Below, piece after piece: positions 43,200-52,340 of a stretch of DNA of 64,000 bases. Location of the stretch: positions 620,001-684,000 of the forward strand of contig NZ_CP149798.1 in assembly GCF_037940415.1 (NCBI RefSeq), read 5' to 3'. A program made the position numbers and the translations under genes. This DNA is from Streptomyces sp. f51 (lineage in GTDB: Bacteria; Actinomycetota; Actinomycetes; Streptomycetales; Streptomycetaceae). Numbering within the stretch: the first letter of the stretch is position 1; each line of letters begins with the position of its first letter. Under the pieces are notes generated by a model. It searched no databases. It was given only the letters and a program-made list of their open reading frames with translations, and had not been told where the DNA came from.

Positions 43200-45088
43200 T
43201 CGGCGTGGCGCCACCGGCGTACGACCCGGCCGCCCCGACGACGGCGAACACCCTGCCGGTCGGCGCGCCCGCGACCGTACGCGCCTACGTCACCGAGCTG
43301 TTCCGACGGCACCGCAGGGCCTTCCTGCTCCTGGTGGCCGTCAACACCGTGGCCGTCGTGGCCTCGATGGCCGGGCCCTATCTGCTGGGCTCGGTGGTCG
43401 AACGGGTCTCGGACCACGCGCGCGACCTCCATCTGGGGGTCACCGCCGCCCTCTTCGCCGTCGCGCTCCTCGTCCAGGCCGCGTTCGTCCGCCAGGTGCG
43501 GCTGCGCGGTGCGATGCTCGGCGAGCGGATGCTGGCGGATCTGCGCGAGGACTTTCTCGTGCGGTCGGTCGGTCTGCCGCCCGGCGTCCTCGAACGGGCC
43601 GGGACGGGCGACCTGCTGTCCCGCATCACCACCGACATCGACCGGCTCGGGAACGCGATGCGCGAGGCCGTGCCCCAACTGGCCATCGGTGTGGTGTGGG
43701 CCGCGCTCCTGCTCGGCGGTCTCGCCGTGACCGCCCCGGTTCTCGCTCCCGCCGTCCTGGTCGCCGTTCCGGTGCTGGTGATGGGCTGCCGCTGGTACTT
43801 CAAGCGGGCGCCCGCCGCCTACCGCTCGGAGGCGGCCGGCTACGCCGCCGTCGCCGCCGTTCTCGCCGAGACGGTCGACGCCGGGCGCACCGTCGAGGCG
43901 CACCGTCTGGGCACGAGCCGCATCGAGCTGTCGGACCGCCGGGTCCGGGAGTGGACGGCTTGGGAGCGCTACACACTCTGGCTGCGGTCGGTGCTCTTCC
44001 CGGTCGTCAACATCACGCATGTGACCGTGCTCTGCTCGGTCCTGATGATCGGCGGGTGGCTCGCCCTCCAGGGCTGGATCGGGGTGGGCCAGCTGACGAC
44101 GGGCGCGCTGATCGCCCAGATGCTCGTGGACCCGGTCGGGCTGATCCTGCGCTGGTACGACGAGCTCCAGGTGGCTCAGGTCTCGCTGGCGCGCCTGGTC
44201 GGCGTCCGGGACATCGAGCCGGACGCGGGCGATCCCGCCGTGGCCCCGGAGGGGCGTGACGTCCACGCCGACCGGGTGCACTTCGGCTACCGGGAGGGCG
44301 TGGACGTGCTGCGGGAGGTCTCCCTGGCGGTTCCGCCCGGCACCCGGCTCGCTCTGGTGGGCCCGTCCGGCGCGGGCAAGTCCACGCTGGGCAGGCTGCT
44401 CGCCGGAATCTACGCCCCCCGGGAGGGCCGGATCACCCTCGGCGGCGCCGAGCTGTCCCGCATGCCCGCGGAGGAGGTCCGGGCGCATGTGGCCCTCGTC
44501 AACCAGGAGCACCACGTGTTCGTGGGCTCCCTGCGCGACAACCTGCTGCTGGCCGTTCCCCGCTCCCGGCAGCACCAGGACGAGGAGCAGGGGCAGCACG
44601 AGGAGCAGCAGCCGGAACAGGCTTCGGCCCCAGGTCCGGCGCCGAAGGTGGGCGAAGGCGTCTCCGCCCCGGCCTCCGTCGACGCCCGCCTGTGGGCCGC
44701 TCTGGGCGCGGTCGACGCGGCCGGATGGGTACGGGCACTGGACGACGCCCTGGACACCGAGGTCGGCTCGGGCGGGTTCGCGCTGACTCCGGCCCAGGCC
44801 CAGCAGATCGCACTGGCCCGGCTGGTCCTCGCCGATCCGCACACTCTGGTCCTGGACGAGGCGACCTCCCTCCTGGACCCACGGGCGGCCCGCCATCTGG
44901 AACGCTCGCTGGCCCGCGTCCTGGACGGCCGCACCGTCATCGCGATCGCGCACCGTCTCCACACCGCCCATGACGCGGACGTCATCGCCGTCGTCGAGAA
45001 CGGCCGCATCAGCGAACTCGGCAGCCACGATCAACTGGTCGCCGCTGACGGGGCGTACGCGGCGCTCTGGAGGTCCTGGCACGGGTGA
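43196..45088 (+). CDS. ABC exporter subunit B with degenerate signature motif
   Basis: A 630-residue half-transporter coupled by ATGA overlap to subunit A. The ATPase domain has Walker A GPSGAGKST (389-397), Walker B LVLDE (551-555) and H-loop His586, but the signature reads ALTPAQAQQ (529-537) instead of LSGGQ. Between Q-loop and signature lies a Gln/Glu-rich linker (about 457-494: HQDEEQGQHEEQQPEQ) that is unusual for the family. With subunit A it should form an asymmetric heterodimer; the substrate is unknown and neighbours (DUF5709, L31) do not indicate one. Confidence 0.88.
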   Translation: MIGVAPPAYDPAAPTTANTLPVGAPATVRAYVTELFRRHRRAFLLLVAVNTVAVVASMAGPYLLGSVVERVSDHARDLHLGVTAALFAVALLVQAAFVRQVRLRGAMLGERMLADLREDFLVRSVGLPPGVLERAGTGDLLSRITTDIDRLGNAMREAVPQLAIGVVWAALLLGGLAVTAPVLAPAVLVAVPVLVMGCRWYFKRAPAAYRSEAAGYAAVAAVLAETVDAGRTVEAHRLGTSRIELSDRRVREWTAWERYTLWLRSVLFPVVNITHVTVLCSVLMIGGWLALQGWIGVGQLTTGALIAQMLVDPVGLILRWYDELQVAQVSLARLVGVRDIEPDAGDPAVAPEGRDVHADRVHFGYREGVDVLREVSLAVPPGTRLALVGPSGAGKSTLGRLLAGIYAPREGRITLGGAELSRMPAEEVRAHVALVNQEHHVFVGSLRDNLLLAVPRSRQHQDEEQGQHEEQQPEQASAPGPAPKVGEGVSAPASVDARLWAALGAVDAAGWVRALDDALDTEVGSGGFALTPAQAQQIALARLVLADPHTLVLDEATSLLDPRAARHLERSLARVLDGRTVIAIAHRLHTAHDADVIAVVENGRISELGSHDQLVAADGAYAALWRSWHG

Positions 45089-45403
45089 GCGGGCCGACCG
45101 GCCAGGGGAACCGGCCACCGTGTCCGAACCGGGTGCCCGGCGGGCCGGCGCACCCGTGATGTGTCCTGCCACCCGGCCCGCCAGGGGCCGGGCGGGCGGC
45201 ACATCGGTCCTTGCTGCGCTGCTGGTCGGCCCCTGTGGCGTTGCGCGGTGCCGAAGGGGGGTGGAAGGCTGGTTGTGGGCACCCGCTCGGGGGACTCCCG
45301 GGAACCAACCGGTTCGCGGGAAGCGACGCCTGTGTCCTCGGGCCCGCGCGCCCGCCGTCGAACACGGCGGCTGCGGTCCCGTCCGCACCCCCTGGAGGTA
45401 CCT
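45089..45403. other. 315-base region between ABC operon and DUF5709 gene
   Basis: Holds the ABC operon terminator (45158-45205). The remaining 200 bases are GC-rich with GTTGTGGGC- and CCGGTTCGCGGG-like words; no gene is seen, and the DUF5709 promoter must lie here. Confidence 0.5.
45158..45205 (+). terminator. terminator of the ABC operon
   Basis: A compound stem: the perfect core CCCGGCCC/GGGCCGGG (45172-45179 and 45185-45192, five-base loop), then outer GCC/GGC and GATGT/ACATC pairs with small bulges, 70 bases after the stop codon of subunit B. Confidence 0.75.
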
Positions 45404-45874
45404 GTGGACAGCGCCGACGGATGGGGAGACGACGTCTACCAGCCCGACGGATCCGAGGTACAGGACGACGCGGGGCTGCTCGACGCCGAGGACACACTGG
45501 TCACGGACGGCGTGAGCGACCCCCTGGACCGCGGCTGGTCCCCGCCCGAGCGGCCGTGGGCGGTGGAGCACCGCGGAGTGACCGCCTCGGAACGCCGGGC
45601 GGGCGAGACCCTCGACCAGCGCCTCGCCGACGAGCTGCCCGACATCGCCGGATCCGACGGAGACGGCATCGGTGACTGCGAGGGCACCGACGGAGAGCCG
45701 CTCGACAACGAGGTGGGCGCGCTTCGCTCCGGCCGTCTGGTGGCACCGAACGAAGGCGCGCACGAGGACGAGGAGAGCGGGCTCATCGCCACGGACATCG
45801 GCATCGACGGCGCCGCGGCCTCGGCGGAGGAAGCCGCGATGCACATCGTCGACGAGGACGCCGTGTCCGGTTGA
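45404..45874 (+). CDS. DUF5709 acidic protein
   Basis: A 156-residue strongly acidic, hydrophilic protein with repeated short motifs (DDVYQPDGSEVQDDAGLLDAEDTLV, WAVEHRGVTASERRAGETLDQRLADELPD), characteristic of actinobacterial DUF5709. No membrane segment or signal. Function unknown; the composition suggests a disordered or scaffold-like cytoplasmic protein. GTG 45404 has CTGGAGGTA upstream. It lies 36 bases before the L31 gene in the same direction and may share its transcript. Confidence 0.7.
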   Translation: MDSADGWGDDVYQPDGSEVQDDAGLLDAEDTLVTDGVSDPLDRGWSPPERPWAVEHRGVTASERRAGETLDQRLADELPDIAGSDGDGIGDCEGTDGEPLDNEVGALRSGRLVAPNEGAHEDEESGLIATDIGIDGAAASAEEAAMHIVDEDAVSG

Positions 45875-45910
45875 CCGGCACACGTCCCGCGCCTGCCCCA
45901 AGGAGTTGCC

Positions 45911-46186
45911 ATGCAGCAGGACAAGCAGCCCGACTACCGCCCCGTGGTGTTCCGCGACCGAGCCGCCGGCTACGCCTTCCTGACGCGTTCCACCGCGACC
46001 AGCGACCGGACCATCGACTGGGACGACGGCGAGACCTACCCCGTCGTGGACGTCGAGATCTCCTCGGAGAGCCACCCCTTCTACACCGGCAAGGCCCGCA
46101 CGGTGGACTCCGAGGGCCGCATCGCCCAGTTCGAACGACGGTTCGGAGGCGGGGACCAGGGTCCCGGCACGAGTGGGAACGGCTGA
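45911..46186 (+). CDS. rpmE2: 50S ribosomal protein L31, type B (zinc-independent)
   Basis: A 91-residue protein matching type B L31 ([42 protein letters not shown]). It lacks the zinc-binding Cys pair of type A L31. Bacteria keep such a paralogue as a zinc-free substitute, usually repressed by Zur when zinc is ample. I see no Zur-type palindrome directly upstream. The gene converges on the YdjM-like gene with a 71-base gap. Confidence 0.92.
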   Translation: MQQDKQPDYRPVVFRDRAAGYAFLTRSTATSDRTIDWDDGETYPVVDVEISSESHPFYTGKARTVDSEGRIAQFERRFGGGDQGPGTSGNG

Positions 46187-46257
46187 GCGCGACAGCCGCT
46201 CCCCATCGAGCGCCGAGCGCCCCGCCGCCCGAGCCGGGCCCCTGGGAGCCGCCGGAC

Positions 46258-47052
46258 TCAGATGAAGTTCAGCGCGGCCGCGCAGCCCACGGCGCCCAGC
46301 AGCATGAACACCGGCGTCAGCACCTTGAGCTCGACCCAGCTGCCCGCGCGGAAGCGCATCACCTTGGGCGGACCTATCGGGTACCAGCGCTTGCGGCCGA
46401 TCGGGATGGGCCACAGGATCGGGCAGCCCGACACCGTGAGCGCGTCCCCGATGTCGTGCACCAGGGCGCCGAGGATGACCGGCAGACCGAGCCAGAGGTA
46501 CTCCTGGCCCGGCGCGGTGAACAGCCAGTCCGAGCCGTTGCCCGGCTTGTCCAGGGTCTGCGCGAGGATCCAGGAGGTCGTCGCGGCGAGCAGCCAGACC
46601 AGGACGTTGCTGCTCGAACCGCGGGCGGCTCGCCACAGCAGGCCCTCGATGGCGAGCACCATGTGCACGAAGAGGATGCCGAGGACCGCCCAGCGACCGC
46701 AGGTGATCGCCAGGACCGCCGTGCCCGATCCGACCGCCACCGCCCACACCCAGGTGTGCGTCAGCGTGCGGTGTCCGCCGTTGCGCCGGGGGTCGCCCGG
46801 CTTCCTGGTGCTCTTGTAGGCGGCGTAGGAGAGCTTGTCGACGATCTCGCACAGCCTTCGCGACACCGGGCCGAAGGCGTTCGAGATGGTGGCGGCGTGG
46901 TGGTCCAGATCCGGGGCGAGAGCGGCGCCCGCGCAGATCAGGGCGCCGACGAGCAGGACCGGCCAGGGCATGGCGTGGCCGGTCGCGGCGGCAGCCGCTC
47001 CGACGCCCAGCCAGGCCGTGGCCCCCGACAGTGAGTGTGCTGGTCCCATCAT
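46258..47052 (-). CDS. YdjM-like integral membrane metal-dependent hydrolase family protein
   Basis: A 264-residue protein with about five transmembrane helices. The motif DLDHHAATIS near residue 47, HRTLTHTWVWA near 95 and LVHDIGDALT near 210 contain the conserved Asp and His residues of the YdjM (LexA-regulated inner-membrane) family, placed in a membrane-bound hydrolase fold. Activity is unproven. ATG 47052 is selected, as the protein then opens with MMGPAHSLSG as in relatives. Divergent from the helicase gene. Confidence 0.8.
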   Translation of the reverse strand: MMGPAHSLSGATAWLGVGAAAAATGHAMPWPVLLVGALICAGAALAPDLDHHAATISNAFGPVSRRLCEIVDKLSYAAYKSTRKPGDPRRNGGHRTLTHTWVWAVAVGSGTAVLAITCGRWAVLGILFVHMVLAIEGLLWRAARGSSSNVLVWLLAATTSWILAQTLDKPGNGSDWLFTAPGQEYLWLGLPVILGALVHDIGDALTVSGCPILWPIPIGRKRWYPIGPPKVMRFRAGSWVELKVLTPVFMLLGAVGCAAALNFI

Positions 47053-47197
47053 GGCCGTTCCCCGCCCCATTTCTCTTGTAACGCTGTCCAGTTGCCCGTG
47101 CACGCCGACGCGTCACCGGCGCCACAGCGTAGCGGTCGTGATCTTTCCCCGAACATCCGATTCCCCCATCGCGTGTATCGACAGGCAAGATGGGGGC

Positions 47198-49711
47198 GTG
47201 ACCCTCATCGATCAGCTGCCGCAGACCACAGACCCCGACGCCCTCTACGAAGCCTTCGAGTCGTGGGCCGGGGAGCGCGGCATCACGCTCTACCCCCATC
47301 AGGAGGAGGCGCTGATCGAGGTGGTCTCGGGAGCGAACGTGATCGTCTCGACGCCCACCGGCTCGGGCAAGAGCATGATCGCCGCGGCCGCGCACTTCGC
47401 CGCGCTCGCCCGGGACGAGGTCACCTTCTACACCGCGCCGATCAAGGCGCTCGTCTCGGAGAAGTTCTTCGAGCTGTGCAAGATGTTCGGCACCGAGAAC
47501 GTGGGCATGCTCACCGGCGACGCCTCCGTGAACGCCGACGCTCCGGTGATCTGCTGCACCGCCGAGGTCCTGGCGTCGATCGCGCTGCGGGACGGCAAGC
47601 ACGCCGATGTCGGCCAGGTCGTCATGGACGAGTTCCACTTCTACGCCGAGGGCGACCGCGGCTGGGCCTGGCAGATCCCGATCCTGGAACTTCCGCAGGC
47701 GCAGTTCATCCTGATGTCGGCGACGCTCGGTGACGTCTCCATGTTCGAGAAGGACCTCACGCGCCGCACCGGCCGCCCCACGGCCGTGGTCCGTTCGGCG
47801 ACCCGGCCGGTCCCGCTCTCCTACGAATACGTGCTCACCCCGCTCACGGAGACGCTCACCGAACTGCTCGCCACCAAGCAGGCCCCGGTCTACATCGTGC
47901 ACTTCACCCAGGCGCAGGCCGTGGAGCGGGCGCAGGCGCTGATGAGCATCAACATGTGCACGCGCGAGGAGAAGGACCAGATCGCCGAGCTCATCGGCAA
48001 CTTCCGGTTCACCACCAAGTTCGGCCGCAACCTGTCCCGTTACGTACGCCATGGGATCGGGGTGCACCACGCCGGCATGCTGCCCAAGTACCGGCGGCTC
48101 GTGGAGAAACTGGCCCAGGCCGGTCTCCTGAAGGTCATCTGCGGCACCGACACCCTCGGTGTCGGCGTCAACGTCCCCATCCGCACGGTGCTGTTCACCG
48201 CGCTGACGAAGTACGACGGGACCCGGGTGCGGACGCTGCGCGCCCGCGAGTTCCACCAGATCGCCGGCCGGGCCGGGCGCGCGGGGTTCGACACGGCGGG
48301 CTACGTCGTCGCCCAGGCCCCCGAGCACGTCATCGAGAACGAGAAGTCGCTCGCCAAGGCGGGCGACGACCCCAAGAAGCGCCGCAAGGTGGTCCGCAAG
48401 AAGGCTCCCGAGGGCTTCGTCGGCTGGACGGACAGCACCTTCGAGAAGCTGATCGGCTCCGATCCCGAGCCGCTGACCTCGCGCTTCCGCGTGACGCACA
48501 CGATGCTGCTCTCGGTGATCGCGCGGCCCGGCAACGCCTTCGACGCGATGAGGCATCTGCTGGAGGACAACCACGAGCCGCGCAAGCAGCAGCTGCGGCA
48601 CATCCGCCGGGCCATCGCGATCTACCGCTCGCTCCTCGACGGCGGCATCGTGGAGAAGCTCGACGAGCCCGACGCGACCGGCCGCATCGTACGGCTGACG
48701 GTCGACCTCCAGCAGGACTTCGCGCTCAACCAGCCCCTGTCGACGTTCGCGCTCGCCGCCTTCGACCTGCTGGACCCGGAGTCCCCGTCGTACGCCCTGG
48801 ACATGGTGTCCGTCGTGGAGTCCACGCTGGACGAACCCCGGCAGATCCTCGCGGCCCAGCAGAACAAGGCCCGTGGTGAGGCCGTGGCCGCGATGAAGTC
48901 CGACGGCATCGAGTACGAGGAGCGCATGGAGCGCCTCCAGGACGTGTCGTACCCCAAGCCGCTGGAGGAGCTGCTCTTCCACGCGTACAACACCTACCGC
49001 AAGAGCCACCCGTGGGTCGGCGACCACCCGCTGTCGCCGAAGTCCGTCATCCGTGACATGTACGAACGGGCGATGTCCTTCACGGAGTTCGTCTCCTTCT
49101 ACGAGCTCGCCCGCACCGAGGGCATCGTCCTGCGCTACCTGGCCAGCGCCTACAAGGCGCTGGAGCACACCGTCCCGGACGACCTCAAGTCCGAGGATCT
49201 GGAGGACCTGATCGCCTGGCTCGGCGAGATGGTGCGACAGGTCGACTCCAGCCTTCTCGACGAGTGGGAGCAGCTCGCCAACCCCGAGGTGATGACGGCC
49301 GAGGAGGCCCAGGAGAAGGCCGACCAGGTCAAGCCCGTCACCTCGAACGCACGCGCCTTCCGGGTCCTGGTGCGCAACGCGATGTTCCGCAGGGTCGAGC
49401 TGGCCGCGCTGGACAACGTCGACGAACTCGGCGAGATGGACGGCGAGTCCGGCTGGGACGCCGACGCGTGGGGCGAGGCGATGGACAAGTACTGGGACGA
49501 GTACGAGGACCTCGGCACCGGCCCCGACGCCCGTGGTCCCAAGCTGCTCTCGATCGTGGAGGAGCCGCAGAACGGTCTGTGGCGCGTCCGCCAGACCTTC
49601 GCGGACCCCAACGGCGATCACGACTGGGGCATCAGCGCGGAGGTCGACCTCACGGCCTCGGACGCCGAGGGCCGTGCCATCGTCAAGGTCACCGACGTCG
49701 GACAGCTGTGA
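47198..49711 (+). CDS. DEAD/DEAH-box helicase with DUF3516 domain
   Basis: An 837-residue helicase of the Ski2/Mtr4-like group. Motif I TPTGSGKS (52-59), motif II DEFH (144-147), motif III SAT, motif VI QIAGRAGRAGFDT near 360, then a long helical C-terminal DUF3516 region (about 400-835). These enzymes unwind RNA, or DNA-RNA hybrids, with ATP; the particular role in actinobacteria is open. GTG 47198 is the start, with only a weak GGGGGC leader. The thioesterase gene follows 19 bases later and is probably cotranscribed. Confidence 0.9.
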   Translation: MTLIDQLPQTTDPDALYEAFESWAGERGITLYPHQEEALIEVVSGANVIVSTPTGSGKSMIAAAAHFAALARDEVTFYTAPIKALVSEKFFELCKMFGTENVGMLTGDASVNADAPVICCTAEVLASIALRDGKHADVGQVVMDEFHFYAEGDRGWAWQIPILELPQAQFILMSATLGDVSMFEKDLTRRTGRPTAVVRSATRPVPLSYEYVLTPLTETLTELLATKQAPVYIVHFTQAQAVERAQALMSINMCTREEKDQIAELIGNFRFTTKFGRNLSRYVRHGIGVHHAGMLPKYRRLVEKLAQAGLLKVICGTDTLGVGVNVPIRTVLFTALTKYDGTRVRTLRAREFHQIAGRAGRAGFDTAGYVVAQAPEHVIENEKSLAKAGDDPKKRRKVVRKKAPEGFVGWTDSTFEKLIGSDPEPLTSRFRVTHTMLLSVIARPGNAFDAMRHLLEDNHEPRKQQLRHIRRAIAIYRSLLDGGIVEKLDEPDATGRIVRLTVDLQQDFALNQPLSTFALAAFDLLDPESPSYALDMVSVVESTLDEPRQILAAQQNKARGEAVAAMKSDGIEYEERMERLQDVSYPKPLEELLFHAYNTYRKSHPWVGDHPLSPKSVIRDMYERAMSFTEFVSFYELARTEGIVLRYLASAYKALEHTVPDDLKSEDLEDLIAWLGEMVRQVDSSLLDEWEQLANPEVMTAEEAQEKADQVKPVTSNARAFRVLVRNAMFRRVELAALDNVDELGEMDGESGWDADAWGEAMDKYWDEYEDLGTGPDARGPKLLSIVEEPQNGLWRVRQTFADPNGDHDWGISAEVDLTASDAEGRAIVKVTDVGQL

Positions 49712-49730
49712 GCACAGGAGAATCCCACCG

Positions 49731-50597
49731 ATGACGAACCCGGCCGAAAGGCTCGTCGACCTGCTCGACCTGGAGCAGATCGAGGTCAACATCTTCCGCG
49801 GGCGCAGCCCGCAGGAGTCGCTCCAGCGGGTCTTCGGCGGCCAGGTGGCGGGCCAGGCGCTGGTCGCCGCCGGCCGCACCACGGAGGGCGACCGGCCCGT
49901 GCACTCGTTGCACGCGTACTTCCTGCGTCCTGGCCGGCCGGGGGTGCCGATCGTGTACCAGGTCGAACGGGTGCGGGACGGGCGGTCGTTCACCACGCGC
50001 CGGGTCACCGCCGTGCAGCAGGGCCGCACGATCTTCAATCTGACCGCCTCCTTTCACAAGCCCGAGGAAGGGAGTTTCGAGCACCAGCTGCCGCCGGCCC
50101 GCGAGGTGCCGGACCCCGAGTCCCTGCCGACGGTGACGCAGGAGATCAAGGAGCATCTGGGAGCTCTGCCGGAAACGCTGGAGCGCATGGCGCGACGCCA
50201 GCCGTTCGACATCCGCTATGTGGACCGGCTGCGCTGGACGCCCGAGGAGACCAAGGGCGCCGAGCCGCGCAGCGCTGTGTGGATGCGCGCCGTCGGACCG
50301 CTGGGCGACGATCCGCTCGTGCACACCTGCGCTCTCACCTACGCGAGTGACATGACCCTCCTGGACGCCGTCCGCATCCCGGTGGAGCCGCTCTGGGGAC
50401 CCCGCGGCTTCGACATGGCGTCGCTGGACCACGCCATGTGGTTCCACCGGCCGTTCCGTGCGGACGAGTGGTTCCTGTACGACCAGGAGTCGCCGATCGC
50501 GACGGGTGGGCGCGGGCTGGCCCGCGGCCGCATCTACGACCTCGAAGGGCGGCTGCTGGTCTCGGTCGTGCAGGAAGGACTGTTCCGCGCGCTGTAG
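49731..50597 (+). CDS. tesB: acyl-CoA thioesterase II (TesB)
   Basis: A 288-residue double-hotdog enzyme that hydrolyses acyl-CoA. Landmarks: FRGRSPQESLQRVFGGQVAGQAL at the start, VHSLHAYFLRPG (first hotdog), then DMTLLD and the second-hotdog SLDHAMWFHRPFRADEWFLY with the catalytic Asp/Gln/Thr arrangement. AGGAG precedes ATG 49731. Its final 64 bases are overlapped antisense by the DUF6397 gene. Confidence 0.93.
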   Translation: MTNPAERLVDLLDLEQIEVNIFRGRSPQESLQRVFGGQVAGQALVAAGRTTEGDRPVHSLHAYFLRPGRPGVPIVYQVERVRDGRSFTTRRVTAVQQGRTIFNLTASFHKPEEGSFEHQLPPAREVPDPESLPTVTQEIKEHLGALPETLERMARRQPFDIRYVDRLRWTPEETKGAEPRSAVWMRAVGPLGDDPLVHTCALTYASDMTLLDAVRIPVEPLWGPRGFDMASLDHAMWFHRPFRADEWFLYDQESPIATGGRGLARGRIYDLEGRLLVSVVQEGLFRAL

Positions 50598-51631
50598 GTG
50601 GCGTCGTCCGGGCCCCTTCCACGCAGCCAGGTGAGCAGCCTTCGTGACCTCGCGGCCTCCCGCCGCGTGATCGGGAAGTCCGCGGCGGCCGGGCGTCCTT
50701 GCATGGTGTGCGCGGCACGGGGCGGTGAGGTCCGGTCTGTTGACGATGGAGCGCCCGTCGGCGGACCGGCCGACGGCACAGGCGCGAAGGCCGGCGCGGG
50801 GACCTGTGCGGCGTCCGGCGCGGGGACCTGTGCGGGGACCCGTGCGGCGTCCGCTGCCGGGCGCGGAGCCGGGCGGTCTTCCCTGGCCTCCAGAACGCTC
50901 TGCCCCAGGTCCGCCCTCAGCCAGCTGATCTCGTCCGGGTCGTCCGCCGTGGTGATGCGTTGGACGATGTGGGCTCCGGGCGAGTCGGGCGCGGCCTGTG
51001 AGACGGGCGCGGGCCGAAGACGGTTGAGATGGGCGCGCTCATGGGGGTCCGTGACGATCTCGGCCACTTGGACGGGGTCGAGCAGGGACGCCACCACCGC
51101 GGCGCGGGCCCAGGGATCCTCGGTCTGCCTCAGCAGGAACCCCATGTGCCGGCCGCGCCAGTTGCGGGGACGGAGGTCGAGGCCGTCGTCCAGCTGGTCC
51201 CGGAGAGCTTCGGGTGTCCGGCCGCTCATCAAGGGCGCGTTCTGCTGATCGGCGGCGAACTGCCGCAGTTCCTCGGCGAGGTAGAGCCAGACGACCGCCC
51301 GGTAGCGGTTCAGATAGACCTTGACGGGCACCACCAGTCCCAGGCGTGCGAGACGTGTGAACCGGGTGTTCGTGACACCCAGGAGAGCGGCGCCCTCCGT
51401 GGTGCCGACGGCCTTCACCCGCTCACGGAGCACGTCCGGAAAGCCGGTCTCGGCTCGCACCCGGTCGATCTCCGCACGGGTGACCCGGCGTCCCCCGCCT
51501 CCCTCGTCGGGCACCGAGCGGACACAGCCGAGGTGCAGCGCGAGGTCGAACTCGCCTCGCCGGAGCTCCAGTTCCCGTGCGGCCCGGCTGAGCGAGACGG
51601 TGGCGGACTGCGTGATGGTGGTCCCGGACAT
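50534..51631 (-). CDS. DUF6397-like protein
   Basis: A 365-residue protein. Residues 1-60 look like a helix-turn-helix domain (SLSRAARELELRRGEFDLALHLG), repeated in a looser form at 75-105 (GTTEGAALLGVTNTRFTRLARLG), so it may bind DNA. Residues about 250-320 are Pro/Ala-rich low complexity. The last 22 codons run antisense into tesB, so convergent transcription overlaps by 64 bases; the tail after about residue 340 (RGRGPDDAT...) looks like a read-through extension. The gene follows the conservon in the same orientation, 127 bases after the second roadblock gene. Resembles DUF6397. Confidence 0.6.
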   Translation of the reverse strand: MSGTTITQSATVSLSRAARELELRRGEFDLALHLGCVRSVPDEGGGGRRVTRAEIDRVRAETGFPDVLRERVKAVGTTEGAALLGVTNTRFTRLARLGLVVPVKVYLNRYRAVVWLYLAEELRQFAADQQNAPLMSGRTPEALRDQLDDGLDLRPRNWRGRHMGFLLRQTEDPWARAAVVASLLDPVQVAEIVTDPHERAHLNRLRPAPVSQAAPDSPGAHIVQRITTADDPDEISWLRADLGQSVLEAREDRPAPRPAADAARVPAQVPAPDAAQVPAPAFAPVPSAGPPTGAPSSTDRTSPPRAAHTMQGRPAAADFPITRREAARSRRLLTWLRGRGPDDATYSARNSPSCTTETSSRPSRS

Positions 51632-51758
51632 GACGGTCTCCCCTGTGGTGTGGGAGGCTCGCGCCGGTCTGCGCTCGCCTCGGGAAAAACCGTATCCGGC
51701 TTGTCCGACATCGTGGCGAGCCTGTGGAAAACCTCGGCCGCAGCGACGTATCGGCAGG

Positions 51759-52172
51759 TCAGAACTCCGAAGCGGGCTTGCCTTCCGGCTGTCGCGCGTC
51801 CACGCGAAGGTGCTCTCCGACGCGGTTCACCAGCAACGTCATCTCGTACGCGACCTGCCCGATGTCCGCCTCGGCTCCGCTGAGGACGGACAGACAGCTC
51901 CCCGATCCGGCCGTGGTGACGAAGAGCACCGCCTCGTCGAACTCGACCATCGTCTGCCGTACCTGCCCGGCGCCGAAATGACGGCCGGAGCCCTTGGCCA
52001 GGCTGTGCAGTCCCGACGACACCGCGGCGAGGTGTTCCGCGTCCTCGCGTCGAAGTCCTGTGCTCGCGCCCGTCACCAGCCCGTCGTTGGACAGCACCAG
52101 CGCGTGCCGAACGTGCTCGACGCGCTCGGTGAGGTCGTCGAGCAACCAGCCGAGTCCCGTGTTCTGATCCAT
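51759..52172 (-). CDS. second roadblock/LC7-domain protein of the conservon
   Basis: A 137-residue roadblock/LC7 protein, a relative of MglB, the regulator of Ras-like GTPases. HALVLSNDGLVTGASTGL is the central beta-hairpin. It is a close paralogue of the roadblock protein at 53590-54027, sharing the blocks LRREDAEHLAAV, HSLAKG and GRHFGAG; the tails differ. ATG 52172 starts the gene, 168 bases after the GTPase gene in the same direction. Canonical conservons carry only one roadblock gene, so this is an extra member. Confidence 0.85.
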   Translation of the reverse strand: MDQNTGLGWLLDDLTERVEHVRHALVLSNDGLVTGASTGLRREDAEHLAAVSSGLHSLAKGSGRHFGAGQVRQTMVEFDEAVLFVTTAGSGSCLSVLSGAEADIGQVAYEMTLLVNRVGEHLRVDARQPEGKPASEF

Positions 52173-52340
52173 GATCCGGTCTCCCCGTGTGCCGCTCCCC
52201 CTGGCCGGAGGATTCGACCAGCAAGCCTTCCCCACTGCCGCCGTCCGGGCAAGGCGCACGGATGGCATGGCAGAGAAGATGGCCGACGAGCAGGTACGAA
52301 CCGTCGTGCCGGGCACGGACGACGCGGCGAGCGCCCGGTC

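Noticed and set aside
42269..50038. A very long leftward open frame antisense to the ABC, L31, helicase and thioesterase genes
   Set aside because: It runs antisense through several clear genes with family motifs, has low-complexity composition and no ribosome site. Long antisense frames are a common by-product of high GC content.
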